DNA of 64,000 nucleotides from Shewanella halotolerans (GCF_019457535.1 NZ_CP080417.1:620001-684000); one strand, 5' to 3'. Numbered from the stretch's first letter, positions 34,650 through 44,420 are shown. Numbers and translations are program-made. Notes: generated by a model from the sequence alone, not told the origin.

Positions 34650-35863
34650 TGGTTAAGAATATTATCGATTGGATTGATGCGCGCATCCCTATGACGGCGA
34701 CCTACAACCGTCACGTAGGTCAATATGCGACGCCGACCAACTTCAACTTCTGGTACTTCTTTGGCTCGCTAGCCATGCTAGTACTGGTCAACCAGCTGCT
34801 GACCGGTATCTGGTTGACCATGAACTATGTACCAACCGCAGAAGGTGCCTTCGCCTCTATCGAATACATCATGCGTGATGTCGAGTACGGCTGGTTGTTG
34901 CGTTACATGCACTCCACCGGTGCATCGGCCTTCTTCGTGGTGGTTTATCTGCACATGTTCCGTGGCCTTATCTACGGTTCTTATCAGAAGCCTAGAGAAC
35001 TGCTGTGGCTGTTCGGTATGTTGATCTTCCTCGTACTGATGGCTGAAGCGTTCATGGGTTACCTGCTTCCTTGGGGACAGATGTCTTACTGGGGCGCACA
35101 GGTAATTATCTCTCTGTTTGGTGCTATCCCTGTTATCGGTGACGACCTGACACTATGGATTCGTGGTGACTTCGTTGTTTCTGGTGCGACACTGAACCGC
35201 TTCTTCGCGCTACACGTTATCGCGCTGCCATTGGTGCTTGTGGTTCTGGTGTTCCTGCACCTGATCGCTCTGCACGAAGTGGGTTCTAACAACCCTGACG
35301 GTATCGAGATCAAGAAGAACAAAGATGAGAATGGCTGGCCGAAAGACGGTATCCCATTCCACCCTTACTACACAGTAAAAGATATCATGGGCGTCGCTGG
35401 CTTCCTGGTCGTCTTCTGCTACGTATTGTTCTTCATGCCTGAAGGCGGTGGATACTTCCTCGAGAAGCCAAACTTCGAAGCGGCTAACCCGATGAAGACA
35501 CCTGAGCACATTGCGCCAGTTTGGTACTTCACTCCATTCTACGCCATCCTACGTGCGATTCCTGACAAGCTGTTAGGGGTTGTGGGTATGGGTCTAGCGA
35601 TTGCCGTACTCTTCGTTCTACCTTGGTTAGATCGTTGTAAGGTGAAGTCAATCCGCTACCGTAGCATGATTCATAAGCTGAATATTGGTCAGTTTGCCGT
35701 ATCTTTCGTTATCTTAGGCTACCTGGGTGCCGTACCTGCGACGCCAACGCTGACAATTGCTGCGCGTATCTTCACTCTGACATACTTCGGTTTCTTCTTA
35801 GCACTGTGGTTATACAGTAAGAATGAGAAAACTAAGCCTGTACCAGAGAGGTTGACCCACTAA
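34649..35863 (+). CDS. petB: Cytochrome b of the bc1 complex
   Basis: A 404-residue inner-membrane protein carrying both b hemes and the quinol sites. Heme histidines are seen in RYMHSTGASAFFVVVYLHMFRG and FALHVIALPLVLVVLVFLHL. The Qo-site motif appears as PVWYFTPFYAILRAIP, where PVWY is the gammaproteobacterial variant of PEWY. Eight spans are expected. It overlaps both petA and petC by single bases (TAATG), so the three subunits are translationally coupled. Confidence 0.96.
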   Translation: MVKNIIDWIDARIPMTATYNRHVGQYATPTNFNFWYFFGSLAMLVLVNQLLTGIWLTMNYVPTAEGAFASIEYIMRDVEYGWLLRYMHSTGASAFFVVVYLHMFRGLIYGSYQKPRELLWLFGMLIFLVLMAEAFMGYLLPWGQMSYWGAQVIISLFGAIPVIGDDLTLWIRGDFVVSGATLNRFFALHVIALPLVLVVLVFLHLIALHEVGSNNPDGIEIKKNKDENGWPKDGIPFHPYYTVKDIMGVAGFLVVFCYVLFFMPEGGGYFLEKPNFEAANPMKTPEHIAPVWYFTPFYAILRAIPDKLLGVVGMGLAIAVLFVLPWLDRCKVKSIRYRSMIHKLNIGQFAVSFVILGYLGAVPATPTLTIAARIFTLTYFGFFLALWLYSKNEKTKPVPERLTH

Positions 35864-36564
35864 TGAAAAAATTACTGATTGCATTAGTTACATTAGTACC
35901 ATCTCTTGCGTTTGCTGCAGGTGGTGCCCATGTTCATCTAGAAAGTGCTAACGTTGACCTGAAAGACAAAGAGTCACTGCAACGTGGTCTGGATACTTTC
36001 CAGCACTACTGCTCAGGCTGTCACAGCACTCAGTACCAGCGTTACAACCGTGTAGCCGAAGACCTGGGTATCTCAGTTGACGATATGCGTAACAAGTATA
36101 TGCTCAATGCCGATGCCAAAGTGGGCGACCTGATGGAAAATGCGATTCCTGAAGTCGACGCGGCGAAATGGTTCGGTGCCGCGCCACCGGATCTGACTCT
36201 GGTTGCACGTGTACGTGGCGAAGACTGGATCTACACCTACCTGAAGAGTTTCTACAAAGATGAGACTCGTCCATTTGGTGTAAACAACACAGTCTTCCCG
36301 TCAGTGGCTATGCCCCACGTACTGCAAGAGCTGCAAGGTCTGCAGGTTAAGCAAGAAGACGGTAGCTTCGTTGCTACTGGTGGAAAGCTGACTGCAGAAG
36401 AATATGATCAAGTCGTTCGTGACATCACAGGCTTCCTGGTTTACTCAGGCGAGCCGGTAAAACTTGAGCGTGAAAGCTTAGGTTGGTGGGTAATGGGCTT
36501 CCTGTTTATTTTCTTTATTGTGGCCTACCTCTTGAAGAAAGAGTACTGGAAAGATGTACACTAA
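35863..36564 (+). CDS. petC: Cytochrome c1 of the bc1 complex
   Basis: A 233-residue periplasmic c-type cytochrome with a signal peptide (about 1-18, ending AFA), the heme motif CSGCH, and a C-terminal membrane anchor (about 208-225) followed by KKEYWKDVH. It passes electrons from the Rieske protein to soluble cytochromes. It is the last gene of petABC, with a terminator at 36603-36627. Confidence 0.95.
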   Translation: MKKLLIALVTLVPSLAFAAGGAHVHLESANVDLKDKESLQRGLDTFQHYCSGCHSTQYQRYNRVAEDLGISVDDMRNKYMLNADAKVGDLMENAIPEVDAAKWFGAAPPDLTLVARVRGEDWIYTYLKSFYKDETRPFGVNNTVFPSVAMPHVLQELQGLQVKQEDGSFVATGGKLTAEEYDQVVRDITGFLVYSGEPVKLERESLGWWVMGFLFIFFIVAYLLKKEYWKDVH

Positions 36565-36602
36565 CCCCCAATAGAGGTTAGAATATATTATCCGCATATT
36601 AT

Positions 36603-36634
36603 AAACGGGGGGCTTTGCCCCTCGTTTGTTTTTG
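36603..36634 (+). terminator. Rho-independent terminator after petC
   Basis: AAACGGGGGGC-TTT-GCCCCTCGTTT folds into a long GC-rich stem with one G-T wobble, followed by GTTTTTGC. sspA starts about 40 bases later. Confidence 0.8.
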
Positions 36635-36672
36635 CTTTTTTAGCTTTCATATTTAAATCTTGGAGGGTATCA

Positions 36673-37302
36673 ATGGCTGTTGCTGCCAATAAACGCTCAA
36701 TCATGACCCTGTTTTCAGGCGCCGACGATCTCTATAGCCATCAAGTCCGTATCGTCTTGGCGGAAAAGGGAGTGACTGTCGATGTTCTGCAGGTGGATCC
36801 TAGCGATATGCCTGAAGATCTTATTGAGCTAAACCCATACAACACAGTGCCAACTTTGGTTGACCGTGAGTTGGTGCTTTATAACTCACGCATCATCATG
36901 GAATACCTGGATGAGCGTTTCCCGCATCCACCTCTGATGCCTGTCTACCCGGTTTCTCGTGGTCAGACTCGTCTGATGATGCACCGTATCGAAAACGACT
37001 GGTATAGTCTGGTCGATCGTATCCGTAAGGGTGACCGTGCCGATGAGGCGCGTAAAGAGCTTCAGGAGAGCCTGACCTCTATCGCCCCTATCTTTAACGA
37101 GATGCCTTACTTCATGGCCGAAGAGTTTGGTCTGGCCGACTGCTACCTGGGCCCACTGTTGTGGCGTCTGCCTGTACTGGGCATCGAGCTGGACAGCCGT
37201 ACCGCCAAAGAAGTTAAAGCCTACATGACACGTCTGTTCGACCGTGACTCATTCAAGGCGTCTTTGACCGAGGCTGAGCGCGAAATGCGCATGGGTATCT
37301 AA
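36673..37302 (+). CDS. sspA: Stringent starvation protein A
   Basis: A 209-residue GST-fold protein that binds RNA polymerase and alters promoter use during starvation and acid stress. The thioredoxin-like half has MTLFSGADDLYSHQVRIVLAEKG and NPYNTVPTLVDRELVLYNSRII. A helical half with YFMAEEFGLADCYLGPLLWRL follows. The petC-sspA-sspB order is common in gammaproteobacteria. Confidence 0.95.
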   Translation: MAVAANKRSIMTLFSGADDLYSHQVRIVLAEKGVTVDVLQVDPSDMPEDLIELNPYNTVPTLVDRELVLYNSRIIMEYLDERFPHPPLMPVYPVSRGQTRLMMHRIENDWYSLVDRIRKGDRADEARKELQESLTSIAPIFNEMPYFMAEEFGLADCYLGPLLWRLPVLGIELDSRTAKEVKAYMTRLFDRDSFKASLTEAEREMRMGI

Positions 37303-37303
37303 G

Positions 37304-37762
37304 ATGAAACCTATGACCCCTAACCGTCCTTACCTGTTACAGGCCTATTACGACTGGCTCATGGATAACGAGCTGACCCCTCATGTGGTGGTCGACGCTT
37401 ATGTGCCCGGTACCCAAGTACCGCAGCAGTATGTGAAAGATGGACAGATAGTGCTTAATATTACCGCCAGTGCCGTGGGTAATTTGCAGATAGGTCATGA
37501 CTTCATCGAGTTTAATGCCCGCTTCGGCGGTGTACCGCAACAGGTGGTACTGCCTATGGCCTCTATCGTCGCCATCTACGCCAGAGAAAATGGCGCAGGA
37601 ACCGTGTTCGATCAGGAAGAAGCCTATCAGCTCGAGGCCGATGCCCGCGATCTGGGCCTTTCTGTGGTCGATGAGCCTAAGTCGGAAGAACCGGCTGTGG
37701 CCGAGGCTTCTGCCGAGAAGGACAAGCCGAAACGTCGCGGTCATCTCACCCTGGTGAAATAA
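37304..37762 (+). CDS. sspB: ClpXP adaptor SspB
   Basis: The 152-residue adaptor that delivers ssrA-tagged and RseA peptides to ClpXP. The SspB fold covers about residues 5-112 (RPYLLQAYYDWL, VLNITASAVGNL, NARFGGVPQ). A variable acidic/Ala linker follows. The C-terminus ends RRGHLTLVK, the XB peptide that docks on the ClpX zinc domain. It begins one base after the sspA stop. Confidence 0.95.
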   Translation: MKPMTPNRPYLLQAYYDWLMDNELTPHVVVDAYVPGTQVPQQYVKDGQIVLNITASAVGNLQIGHDFIEFNARFGGVPQQVVLPMASIVAIYARENGAGTVFDQEEAYQLEADARDLGLSVVDEPKSEEPAVAEASAEKDKPKRRGHLTLVK

Positions 37763-37776
37763 CCGGCGCGAATTAG

Positions 37777-37802
37777 AAAAACCAGCTTAGGCTGGTTTTT
37801 TT
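37777..37802 (+). terminator. Rho-independent terminator after sspB
   Basis: AAAAACCAGC-TTAG-GCTGGTTTTTTT, a stem with A tract and T tract; it would act on both strands. Confidence 0.92.
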
Positions 37803-37954
37803 GTGCCCGAGAAAAGACAGGCATGCGTGGGGGCATAGCAGGAGGTAAGCCCAAGGCATCAGTAGAATGGATGATCCTGCCTGGACTCTGTGTTAGCATC
37901 TGCGCCAGAAAAATGTGGCGCAACTCACCCCAAATTTACACGGGCACTCTATCC

Positions 37955-38542
37955 ATGATCCTGATGATCGACAATTACGACTCCTTTACCTTCAACCTGG
38001 TGCAGTATTTTCAGCAGCTGGGGGAGGAGATTGTCGTCAGGCGCAACGATGAATTTAGCCTCGCCGACATCCAGGAACTAGCGCCGAGCAGGCTGGTGAT
38101 CTCACCGGGTCCCTGTTCGCCTAACGAGGCCGGTATCTCCCTTGAGGCCATTAAGGCCTTCGCCGGTAAGCTGCCCATATTGGGGGTCTGTCTTGGTCAT
38201 CAGGCGATTGCCCAAGCATTTGGGGCAAAGGTGGTACGCGCCAAGCAGGTGATGCATGGCAAGACCAGCGCCATCGCTCATACAGGCAAAGGCCTGTTTG
38301 TTGGGCTGAATCAGCCGCTCACCGTCACCCGTTATCACTCCCTTCTGGTCGAGCAGTTGCCCAAGGACTTTACCCTGGATGCCTGGTTCGACGACCCGGT
38401 TCACGGCAGGGAGATCATGGCCATGAGCAGGCCCGAGCTTGGCCTGTTTGGCGTGCAGTTTCATCCCGAATCTATCCTCACCGAGCAGGGACTCGAACTG
38501 CTGGCAAATTTCGTCAAGCAGAGCATTCCTTCCGGTAAATAA
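37955..38542 (+). CDS. pabA: Aminodeoxychorismate synthase / anthranilate synthase glutaminase subunit
   Basis: A 195-residue class I glutamine amidotransferase. The start at 37955 gives MILMIDNYDSFTFNL, aligning with PabA; the longer frame from 37823 would include the region just after the sspB terminator. The triad is in GVCLGHQAIA (Cys), FHPES (His) and its following Glu. It feeds ammonia to PabB for folate synthesis, or to TrpE. Its location after sspB and before an arginine catabolism group fits pabA of Shewanella. Confidence 0.9.
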   Translation: MILMIDNYDSFTFNLVQYFQQLGEEIVVRRNDEFSLADIQELAPSRLVISPGPCSPNEAGISLEAIKAFAGKLPILGVCLGHQAIAQAFGAKVVRAKQVMHGKTSAIAHTGKGLFVGLNQPLTVTRYHSLLVEQLPKDFTLDAWFDDPVHGREIMAMSRPELGLFGVQFHPESILTEQGLELLANFVKQSIPSGK

Positions 38543-38712
38543 AACGGTGCTTGAGTCCAGCGCCATGAGCGAATTAGGCCCATTCTTTTTCAAACTGTTA
38601 CAAGTTTTATCCCGCCCACATCCTCGTCCCACACTCATTTTGTGATATAAAAGGCGGCAAAATAACAAGGCTGGGGCCTTAGCCTCGGCGACATAAATAA
38701 TAAGGAAGGACG

Positions 38713-41199
38713 ATGACGGGCGCGTTTCGTGGATTTGGTCTCAGCATTTTGACCCTCACCATCTTGGGGGGCTGTGCAGTCACCCCTTCAAGCGATACTC
38801 AACAGACTCAGGTAACGACTCAGGCAAGCACTCAGGTGGCGTTAGCTAAGCCGCCAAGTGTGGATCAGCCTCTGACCCTCAAACAGATCATGGCCAATCC
38901 AGATTGGATGGGGATCCTGGCTAAGGGCGAATATTGGAGTGACGACAGCCAGTCGGTTTACTTTGCCCGTCAGGCCCATCAATCGCCGCTACTGGACTAC
39001 TATCAACAGCCACTCGTCTCGGGTGAGGCCGCCAAGCTAGCGCTCGATGCTCTGCATCAGGCGGATCAGCAGTATGGCGTGATGGACGAGGCTCGCAGCC
39101 GCAAGGCCTATATTTATCAGGGCAACCTGTTCGTTAAAGATCTGCTCAGCGGCAAGGTGTCGCAGCTGACCCGTCAAAACACTAAGGTGGATGGGGTGCG
39201 TTTCCTCACCAATGGCGATATCGCCTACTGGCAGGGTGAGCAGGTGTTCCGTATCCACGGCGACAGTGGCCTGTATGAACAGATCGCCAACATCAAGATG
39301 GCCAAGCAGCCCAAAGGGGTCGAGGCGCCTAGCAGTTATATCGCCAAGCAGCAGCATAGACTGATTGAATATGTCGCCCTCAAGCAGAACCAGGCGAAAG
39401 AGAAAGAGCAATATCAGGCGGAGCTGGCCAAGCAAGATCCTACCATGACGGCCAAGACCTGGTATCTGGGCGACGAGGAGACAGTTTCCCAGATGAGCCT
39501 GTCACCGGATGGTCGCTACCTGCTGCTGTCACTGGTGGACAAGAATTACAGCTGGCGCGCCGAGCATGACATCATGCCTAACTATTTGGGCAGCCTGGGT
39601 TATGTGGATGCTGTACCTGCCAGGGCGCGTGTGGCCGAAGATAAGTATCCCGGCGAGCGTCTGGTGCTTTTGGATCTCGAGCAGCATGAGAAGCGTGACA
39701 TCACCATCGAAGGCCTGACAGGCTTCGATGAAGACGTGCTGGCCTCGGTGAAGGCTGAAAATGCCAAAGCCAAGGGCGAGACCTATAAGAGCGAGAAGTC
39801 GCCGCGTAAGGTGCAGCTGATGCAGGACTGGGGCTGGACCCAGAGTGCCATGCAGTGGCAGGCCAAGGACAACAAGGTCGCCATCATGCTCGAGGCGGTG
39901 GACAACAAAGACAGATGGATTGCCACCCTCAACCTCAAGTCGGGCTCATTGAAGACTGAGCACAGACTGCATGACGATGCCTGGGTTAACTACAACTTCA
40001 ACCAGTTCGGCTGGTTGCCACAGAGCGATACCCTCTATTACCTCTCGGAAGAGACAGGCTATTCCCACCTCTACCTCAAGGCGAGCGGCGCTAAGCCACA
40101 GGCCTTGACCCAGGGTAAGTATGTGGTCAGCGATATCACCCTAGGCCCCAAGGCCGAGTATATCTACTACAAGGCCAACAAAGACCATCCAGGCATAGAC
40201 AACGTCTATCGCGTCAACATTGCCGATGGCCAGAGCGAGCAGCTCACCCAGTGGGATGGCCAGCTGGATTACAGCCTGAGCCCAGATGGCAGCAAGCTGC
40301 TGCTCAAGGCCTCTCGTCGTACTCAGCCGAGCGAACTCTACGTGCAGGCGATCGGTGGTGAACTTAAGCAGCTGACCCACTACACCTCGGATGCCTTCAA
40401 GCAATATGCTTGGCAGGCCCCTGAGGTGGTTAAGGTGCCATCTACCCATGGCGCCGGCGATGTTTATGCCAGAGTCTATCTGCCACAGGGCTTTGATAAG
40501 GCGCGGGCCGAGAAATACCCTGCGGTGATCTTCAACCATGGCGCGGGTTATCTGCAAAATGCCCACTATGGTTTCTCCGGCTACTTCCGCGAGTTTATGT
40601 TCCACAATCTGCTGACTCAACAGGGTTATGTGGTAATGGACATGGACTACCGTGGCTCTAAAGGTTATGGCCGCGATTGGCGCACGGCGATCTATCGCAA
40701 CATGGGCCATCCAGAGGTGGAAGATCTGAAGGACGGCGTTAACTGGATGGTGGCCAATACCCATGTGGATGTTAAGCGTGTGGGCACCTATGGTGGCTCT
40801 TACGGTGGCTTCCTCACCTTCATGGCGCTGTTTACCGAGCCCGAGCTGTTCCAAGCCGGTGCGGCGCTGCGCCCCGTGAGTGACTGGGCGCACTACAACG
40901 CGCCATACACCTCTAACATTCTCAACACACCGGATGTGGATGCTATCGCCTATGAGCGCAGCTCGCCTATCGAGCACGCACAGGGACTGCAGAAGCCGTT
41001 GTTGGTGATGAGTGGTGTGCTGGACGATAACGTCTTCTTCCAAGACAGCGTGCGTCTGGTGCAGCGCCTGATCGAGCTGGAGAAGCCTATGTTTGAGACC
41101 GCCATCTATCCGGTCGAGCCCCACGGCTTCCGTCAGCCTTCGAGCTGGCTAGATGAATACCGCCGCATCTTCAAGTTGTTCGAGCAAGAGCTTAAATAA
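38713..41199 (+). CDS. S9 family (prolyl oligopeptidase/dipeptidyl peptidase-like) lipoprotein peptidase
   Basis: An 828-residue envelope-bound serine peptidase. Residues 1-21 are a lipoprotein signal with lipobox LGGC, so Cys21 is acylated. A beta-propeller covers about residues 50-560 (with SPDGRYLLLSL and SPDGSKLLLKA repeats). The alpha/beta-hydrolase domain (about 580-828) has the catalytic Ser696 in TYGGSYGG, Asp771 in VLDDNVFF and His804 in EPHGF. It probably releases di- or oligopeptides outside the cytoplasm. A terminator follows at 41207. Confidence 0.92.
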   Translation: MTGAFRGFGLSILTLTILGGCAVTPSSDTQQTQVTTQASTQVALAKPPSVDQPLTLKQIMANPDWMGILAKGEYWSDDSQSVYFARQAHQSPLLDYYQQPLVSGEAAKLALDALHQADQQYGVMDEARSRKAYIYQGNLFVKDLLSGKVSQLTRQNTKVDGVRFLTNGDIAYWQGEQVFRIHGDSGLYEQIANIKMAKQPKGVEAPSSYIAKQQHRLIEYVALKQNQAKEKEQYQAELAKQDPTMTAKTWYLGDEETVSQMSLSPDGRYLLLSLVDKNYSWRAEHDIMPNYLGSLGYVDAVPARARVAEDKYPGERLVLLDLEQHEKRDITIEGLTGFDEDVLASVKAENAKAKGETYKSEKSPRKVQLMQDWGWTQSAMQWQAKDNKVAIMLEAVDNKDRWIATLNLKSGSLKTEHRLHDDAWVNYNFNQFGWLPQSDTLYYLSEETGYSHLYLKASGAKPQALTQGKYVVSDITLGPKAEYIYYKANKDHPGIDNVYRVNIADGQSEQLTQWDGQLDYSLSPDGSKLLLKASRRTQPSELYVQAIGGELKQLTHYTSDAFKQYAWQAPEVVKVPSTHGAGDVYARVYLPQGFDKARAEKYPAVIFNHGAGYLQNAHYGFSGYFREFMFHNLLTQQGYVVMDMDYRGSKGYGRDWRTAIYRNMGHPEVEDLKDGVNWMVANTHVDVKRVGTYGGSYGGFLTFMALFTEPELFQAGAALRPVSDWAHYNAPYTSNILNTPDVDAIAYERSSPIEHAQGLQKPLLVMSGVLDDNVFFQDSVRLVQRLIELEKPMFETAIYPVEPHGFRQPSSWLDEYRRIFKLFEQELK

Positions 41200-41206
41200 C
41201 CGACCA

Positions 41207-41229
41207 GGGCCTCATTCGAGGCCCTTTTT
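41207..41229 (+). terminator. Rho-independent terminator after the S9 peptidase gene
   Basis: GGGCCTC-ATTC-GAGGCCC followed by TTTTTA. The stem is 7 bp and GC-rich. Confidence 0.88.
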
Positions 41230-41309
41230 ATTGCAAGGGGATCTGCCAAGTGCGTGATTTGGTGTAATATAAGCCTAATGCGCTCAATTAGCTGAGGAGA
41301 ACGGCTTAG

Positions 41310-42455
41310 GTGGCAAAGTCCATTGCCGGTGGTGTCCGTCCGGGCATCATCATAGATATCGAACACAGGCTTCTGAAACAGATCATCGTGGGTAAGCAGA
41401 AGGCCGCGGCCTCCATGTTTGATGACTTAGACCGTGAACTGGAAAGCGATGCCAATAAGCTCGCCATCGAGCGCGATGCCGTGTTCGAGCGCCTCTCTAA
41501 GCAGATCCAGGCACGGCAGGTGTACGAGGCGGTCTCTAAGCAGCTGATCACTACGGTCAACAGTACCCTGGACAATCAACTGGCGTCTCCCGAACTCTTG
41601 ATTCAGCATGCCGGCATCAATCAGAGTCAGATGTTGATGCTGGAGCTGCTACAGCAGAAGAACCTGGATCTGAGCCGGTTGCGCCTGCTTATAGCCGATC
41701 TGCCCTGGCTGGCGCGGGATCTCACCAACATGGTCAACAGTCCTTCGTTTCGTCACAAGCGCCAACAGCGCTCGGACGTGAAGGTCACCGAGATAAAGCT
41801 GGTGCTCAACTTCATCGGCGTCGAAAACCTCAGGCTGCTGATTCCCTATTACTGTCTGCGCAACTGGCTGCCAACCGGGCATGCCAATCTCTTGTGGACC
41901 ACACGTAAGCTGTGGCGCTATGCCATGGTTACCGGCATCGCCGCCAAGGCGCTGGCGCAGCTAAACGAGCAGGACATGGCCACCGCCTACACCAGCAGCC
42001 TGCTCTATCAGCTGGGGGTCTCAGTGGTGCTGAAAAATGGCGCCAAGGTCTACGAGAGCATCTGGGGCAACTGGCTCAGGGAGGCCAGTGCCAGCCGTGA
42101 CAAGGAGCTGCATGACGCCGTGCTGGCCACCGAGTTTCCCGCCGAGGATATCTACCTGCAGGTGCTGCAACATGCCCATACTCTCAACTGGCGCCTGCCT
42201 GAGCTGCTGGACTTCTCTGCCAGCGGACTGACCCAGACCCAGAGGGAGCTGGACACCTGTCTTAGCTATAGCGAGTTGTCGACTGAGGCGGCTCTGGTCG
42301 CCCGGGCCAGCTGTTATGCCAAGGTGTTGATGCTAGATGAGATGCGGCTGATCTCGCCCAAAGAGAAGCAGATGATGTTCGACTATTATCAGCTCTCGGA
42401 GCAGGAGCAGATCCGCCTCAAGGGGCAGAACTACCGCAAGCTAGACCTTTATTAG
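41310..42455 (+). CDS. HDOD domain-containing protein
   Basis: A 381-residue cytoplasmic protein with an HDOD domain at about residues 75-290. The domain has the helical pattern LASPELLIQHAGINQSQMLMLELLQ, SPSFRHKRQ and KAYALGVS-like TSSLLYQLGVSVVLKNG. HDOD proteins lack the metal ligands of true HD phosphohydrolases and act in signalling. The start is GTG at 41310, with GAGGAG 11 bases before. The gene lies between the S9 peptidase and astC/argD with its own 80-base leader. Confidence 0.8.
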   Translation: MAKSIAGGVRPGIIIDIEHRLLKQIIVGKQKAAASMFDDLDRELESDANKLAIERDAVFERLSKQIQARQVYEAVSKQLITTVNSTLDNQLASPELLIQHAGINQSQMLMLELLQQKNLDLSRLRLLIADLPWLARDLTNMVNSPSFRHKRQQRSDVKVTEIKLVLNFIGVENLRLLIPYYCLRNWLPTGHANLLWTTRKLWRYAMVTGIAAKALAQLNEQDMATAYTSSLLYQLGVSVVLKNGAKVYESIWGNWLREASASRDKELHDAVLATEFPAEDIYLQVLQHAHTLNWRLPELLDFSASGLTQTQRELDTCLSYSELSTEAALVARASCYAKVLMLDEMRLISPKEKQMMFDYYQLSEQEQIRLKGQNYRKLDLY

Positions 42456-43066
42456 AGTTCTAGCGCTTCGCGTACCGACCTATAGCGCTTCGCGTTAGCC
42501 CTTAGTCCGTAAAGCGCGGTTTCTCCCAAGGCGCCCAAAACTCAGCTTAACAGTGGCGTCTTGTCCTTATCCTTCGCTACGTATCCCATTGATAGTGATG
42601 ACATCATTCACCTTGCTGGCCGCGTCTGTCAGGGCACTCGCATTCAACTAATAAAGAGTGGAAACGGCGGTGTACAACAGGGCAGTGAGAATGAACTGTT
42701 TTACTGATGCTTTTTAGTGTTATTTGCTGTGGAAATGTTTTACTATCCACGCCACGTCAAAATGTGACTATATATTCATAAAAATTACATTATTAGTTGA
42801 ATTTTGGGTCGATAAACTTTTTTCTGACTATTTATGCTCAAGCCTAGGTTATAAACGCTTGTATAACCTTTAAGCTCAAATCTTTATGCATTTGTTATGC
42901 ACATGCTAAGAAGGCTCGACTGGAGGAACTGGTATTTTGATCACGTTTTCGCTATTAATGTCCCCCTAGATAACAAAATAACCGTCACCGATAGGCGTCA
43001 CTTTTCGGAAAAAGACGGGTACGACAGGCGATTGAAGCCTTCGGCAACATTGAAAGGATGAGTAGA
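42456..43066. other. Long leader/intergenic region upstream of argD/astC
   Basis: About 600 bases without a credible gene. Two copies of TAGCGCTTCGCGT (around 42468-42480 and 42485-42497) form a short direct repeat just past the HDOD stop. From about 42720 to 42900 the region is AT-rich and includes an inverted repeat TGCAT-TTGTT-ATGCA (42887-42901). The length suggests complex control, as for arginine catabolic operons, but no operator is identified with confidence. Confidence 0.5.
42887..42901. promoter_or_regulatory. Candidate operator (ArgR-like inverted repeat)
   Basis: TGCAT-TTGTT-ATGCA is a perfect 5-bp inverted repeat in an AT-rich setting about 165 bases before argD/astC. ARG boxes are TGAAT-N4-ATTCA, so both the spacing and one base per arm differ. 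It is offered as a candidate only. Confidence 0.3.
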
Positions 43067-44284
43067 ATGAGCGTGAACCATAAGCTAACCCGAGCCCAGT
43101 TTGATGAAGTAATGGTGCCTAATTATGCACCTTCGGCTGTGATCCCTGTCCGTGGTGAGGGTAGCCGTGTTTGGGACCAGGAAGGCAACGAGTTTGTTGA
43201 CTTCGCCGGTGGTATCGCGGTGAACTGTCTTGGTCATTGTCATCCTGCGCTAGTGGGCGCACTGAAAGAGCAGGGCGAGAAGATCTGGCACCTGGCCAAC
43301 GTGATGACCAACGAGCCTGCACTGGCACTGGCCACCAAGCTGGTTGAGGCGACCTTCGCCGAGAAGGTTTATTTCGCGAACTCAGGTGCAGAAGCCAACG
43401 AAGCGGCCCTTAAGCTGGCCCGTCGTTACGCCCTGGACAAGTTTGGCGCCGAGAAGGATCAGATCATCGCCTTCGACAAGGCCTTCCACGGTCGTACCTT
43501 CTTCACCGTGAGCGTGGGTGGCCAGGCGGCCTATTCAGACGGTTTCGGTCCTAAGCCACAGTCTATTACCCACCTACCATTTAACGACATCGCGGCGCTG
43601 GAAGCCGAAGTGTCTGACAAGACCTGTGCCATCATGCTCGAGCCACTGCAGGGCGAAGGCGGCATCATAGACGCCGATCCTGAGTTCCTGCGCGCAGTAC
43701 GTGCCCTGGCAGATAAGCACAACGCCCTGGTGATCTTCGATGAAGTTCAGACTGGTGTGGGCCGTCTTGGCGAGCTATACGCCTACATGCGCACCGAAGT
43801 GACGCCTGACATCCTTACCACAGCCAAGGCGCTGGGTGGTGGTTTCCCTATCGCGGCCATGTTGACGACCACTGAGATCGCCTCTCACCTTAAGATTGGT
43901 ACCCATGGTTCAACCTACGGCGGTAACCCATTGGCCTGTGCAATCGGTAATGCGGTACTGGACGTAGTGAACACGCCTGAGGTGCTCGATGGTGTTAAAC
44001 GTCGCGAGCAGCTGCTACGTGATGGTCTGAACCAGATCAACGAAAAGTACCATGTGTTCACCGAGGTTCGCGGTCAAGGCCTGCTGCTGGGCGCCGTGCT
44101 CAACGAGCAGTACCAGGGTCGTTCGAAAGATTTCTTGGTTGCCGGTACCAGCGAAGGCCTGATGTGCCTGATAGCTGGTCCAAACGTGATCCGCTTTACT
44201 CCTTCTCTTGTTATCCCTGAGGCCGATATCGCCGAGGGTCTTGCTCGTTTCGAACGTGCAGTAGCCAAGGTTGTAGCTGGCTAA
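43067..44284 (+). CDS. argD: Acetylornithine/succinylornithine aminotransferase
   Basis: A 405-residue class III PLP aminotransferase that serves arginine synthesis (ArgD) and, in the AST pathway, succinylornithine breakdown (AstC). The PLP lysine is in TTAKALGGGFP, and the phosphate-binding NSGAEANEAALKLAR is present. I start it at the ATG at 43067, with AAAGGA 8 bases before; an ATG 9 bases upstream (MSRMSV) is less well placed. Position next to astA-astD suggests it covers the AstC step. Confidence 0.94.
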   Translation: MSVNHKLTRAQFDEVMVPNYAPSAVIPVRGEGSRVWDQEGNEFVDFAGGIAVNCLGHCHPALVGALKEQGEKIWHLANVMTNEPALALATKLVEATFAEKVYFANSGAEANEAALKLARRYALDKFGAEKDQIIAFDKAFHGRTFFTVSVGGQAAYSDGFGPKPQSITHLPFNDIAALEAEVSDKTCAIMLEPLQGEGGIIDADPEFLRAVRALADKHNALVIFDEVQTGVGRLGELYAYMRTEVTPDILTTAKALGGGFPIAAMLTTTEIASHLKIGTHGSTYGGNPLACAIGNAVLDVVNTPEVLDGVKRREQLLRDGLNQINEKYHVFTEVRGQGLLLGAVLNEQYQGRSKDFLVAGTSEGLMCLIAGPNVIRFTPSLVIPEADIAEGLARFERAVAKVVAG

Positions 44285-44293
44285 GCGACAGCA

Positions 44294-44322
44294 TAAGCGC
44301 GGCATAACAACCGCGCTTTTTT
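44294..44322 (+). terminator. Rho-independent terminator after argD
   Basis: AAGCGCGG-CATAACAA-CCGCGCTT followed by TTTTG. It separates argD from astA, so either astA has its own promoter or read-through occurs. Confidence 0.88.
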
Positions 44323-44420
44323 GTCTGAGAGAAAACCTTGAACCTCAAGCGTGGCACATAGGTCTTAATTGTTAAGGCTGTCTGCGTTTGAACGACAAGG
44401 ACAAGTGAGGAGACCCGAAG

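Noticed and set aside
40141..41124. 327-codon open frame on the minus strand
   Set aside because: Antisense to the S9 peptidase, whose catalytic motifs are intact; the frame encodes His/Val-rich nonsense.
42763..42785. CRP site at TGTGACTATATATTCA upstream of argD
   Set aside because: Only the TGTGA half matches; the second half-site differs at several positions.
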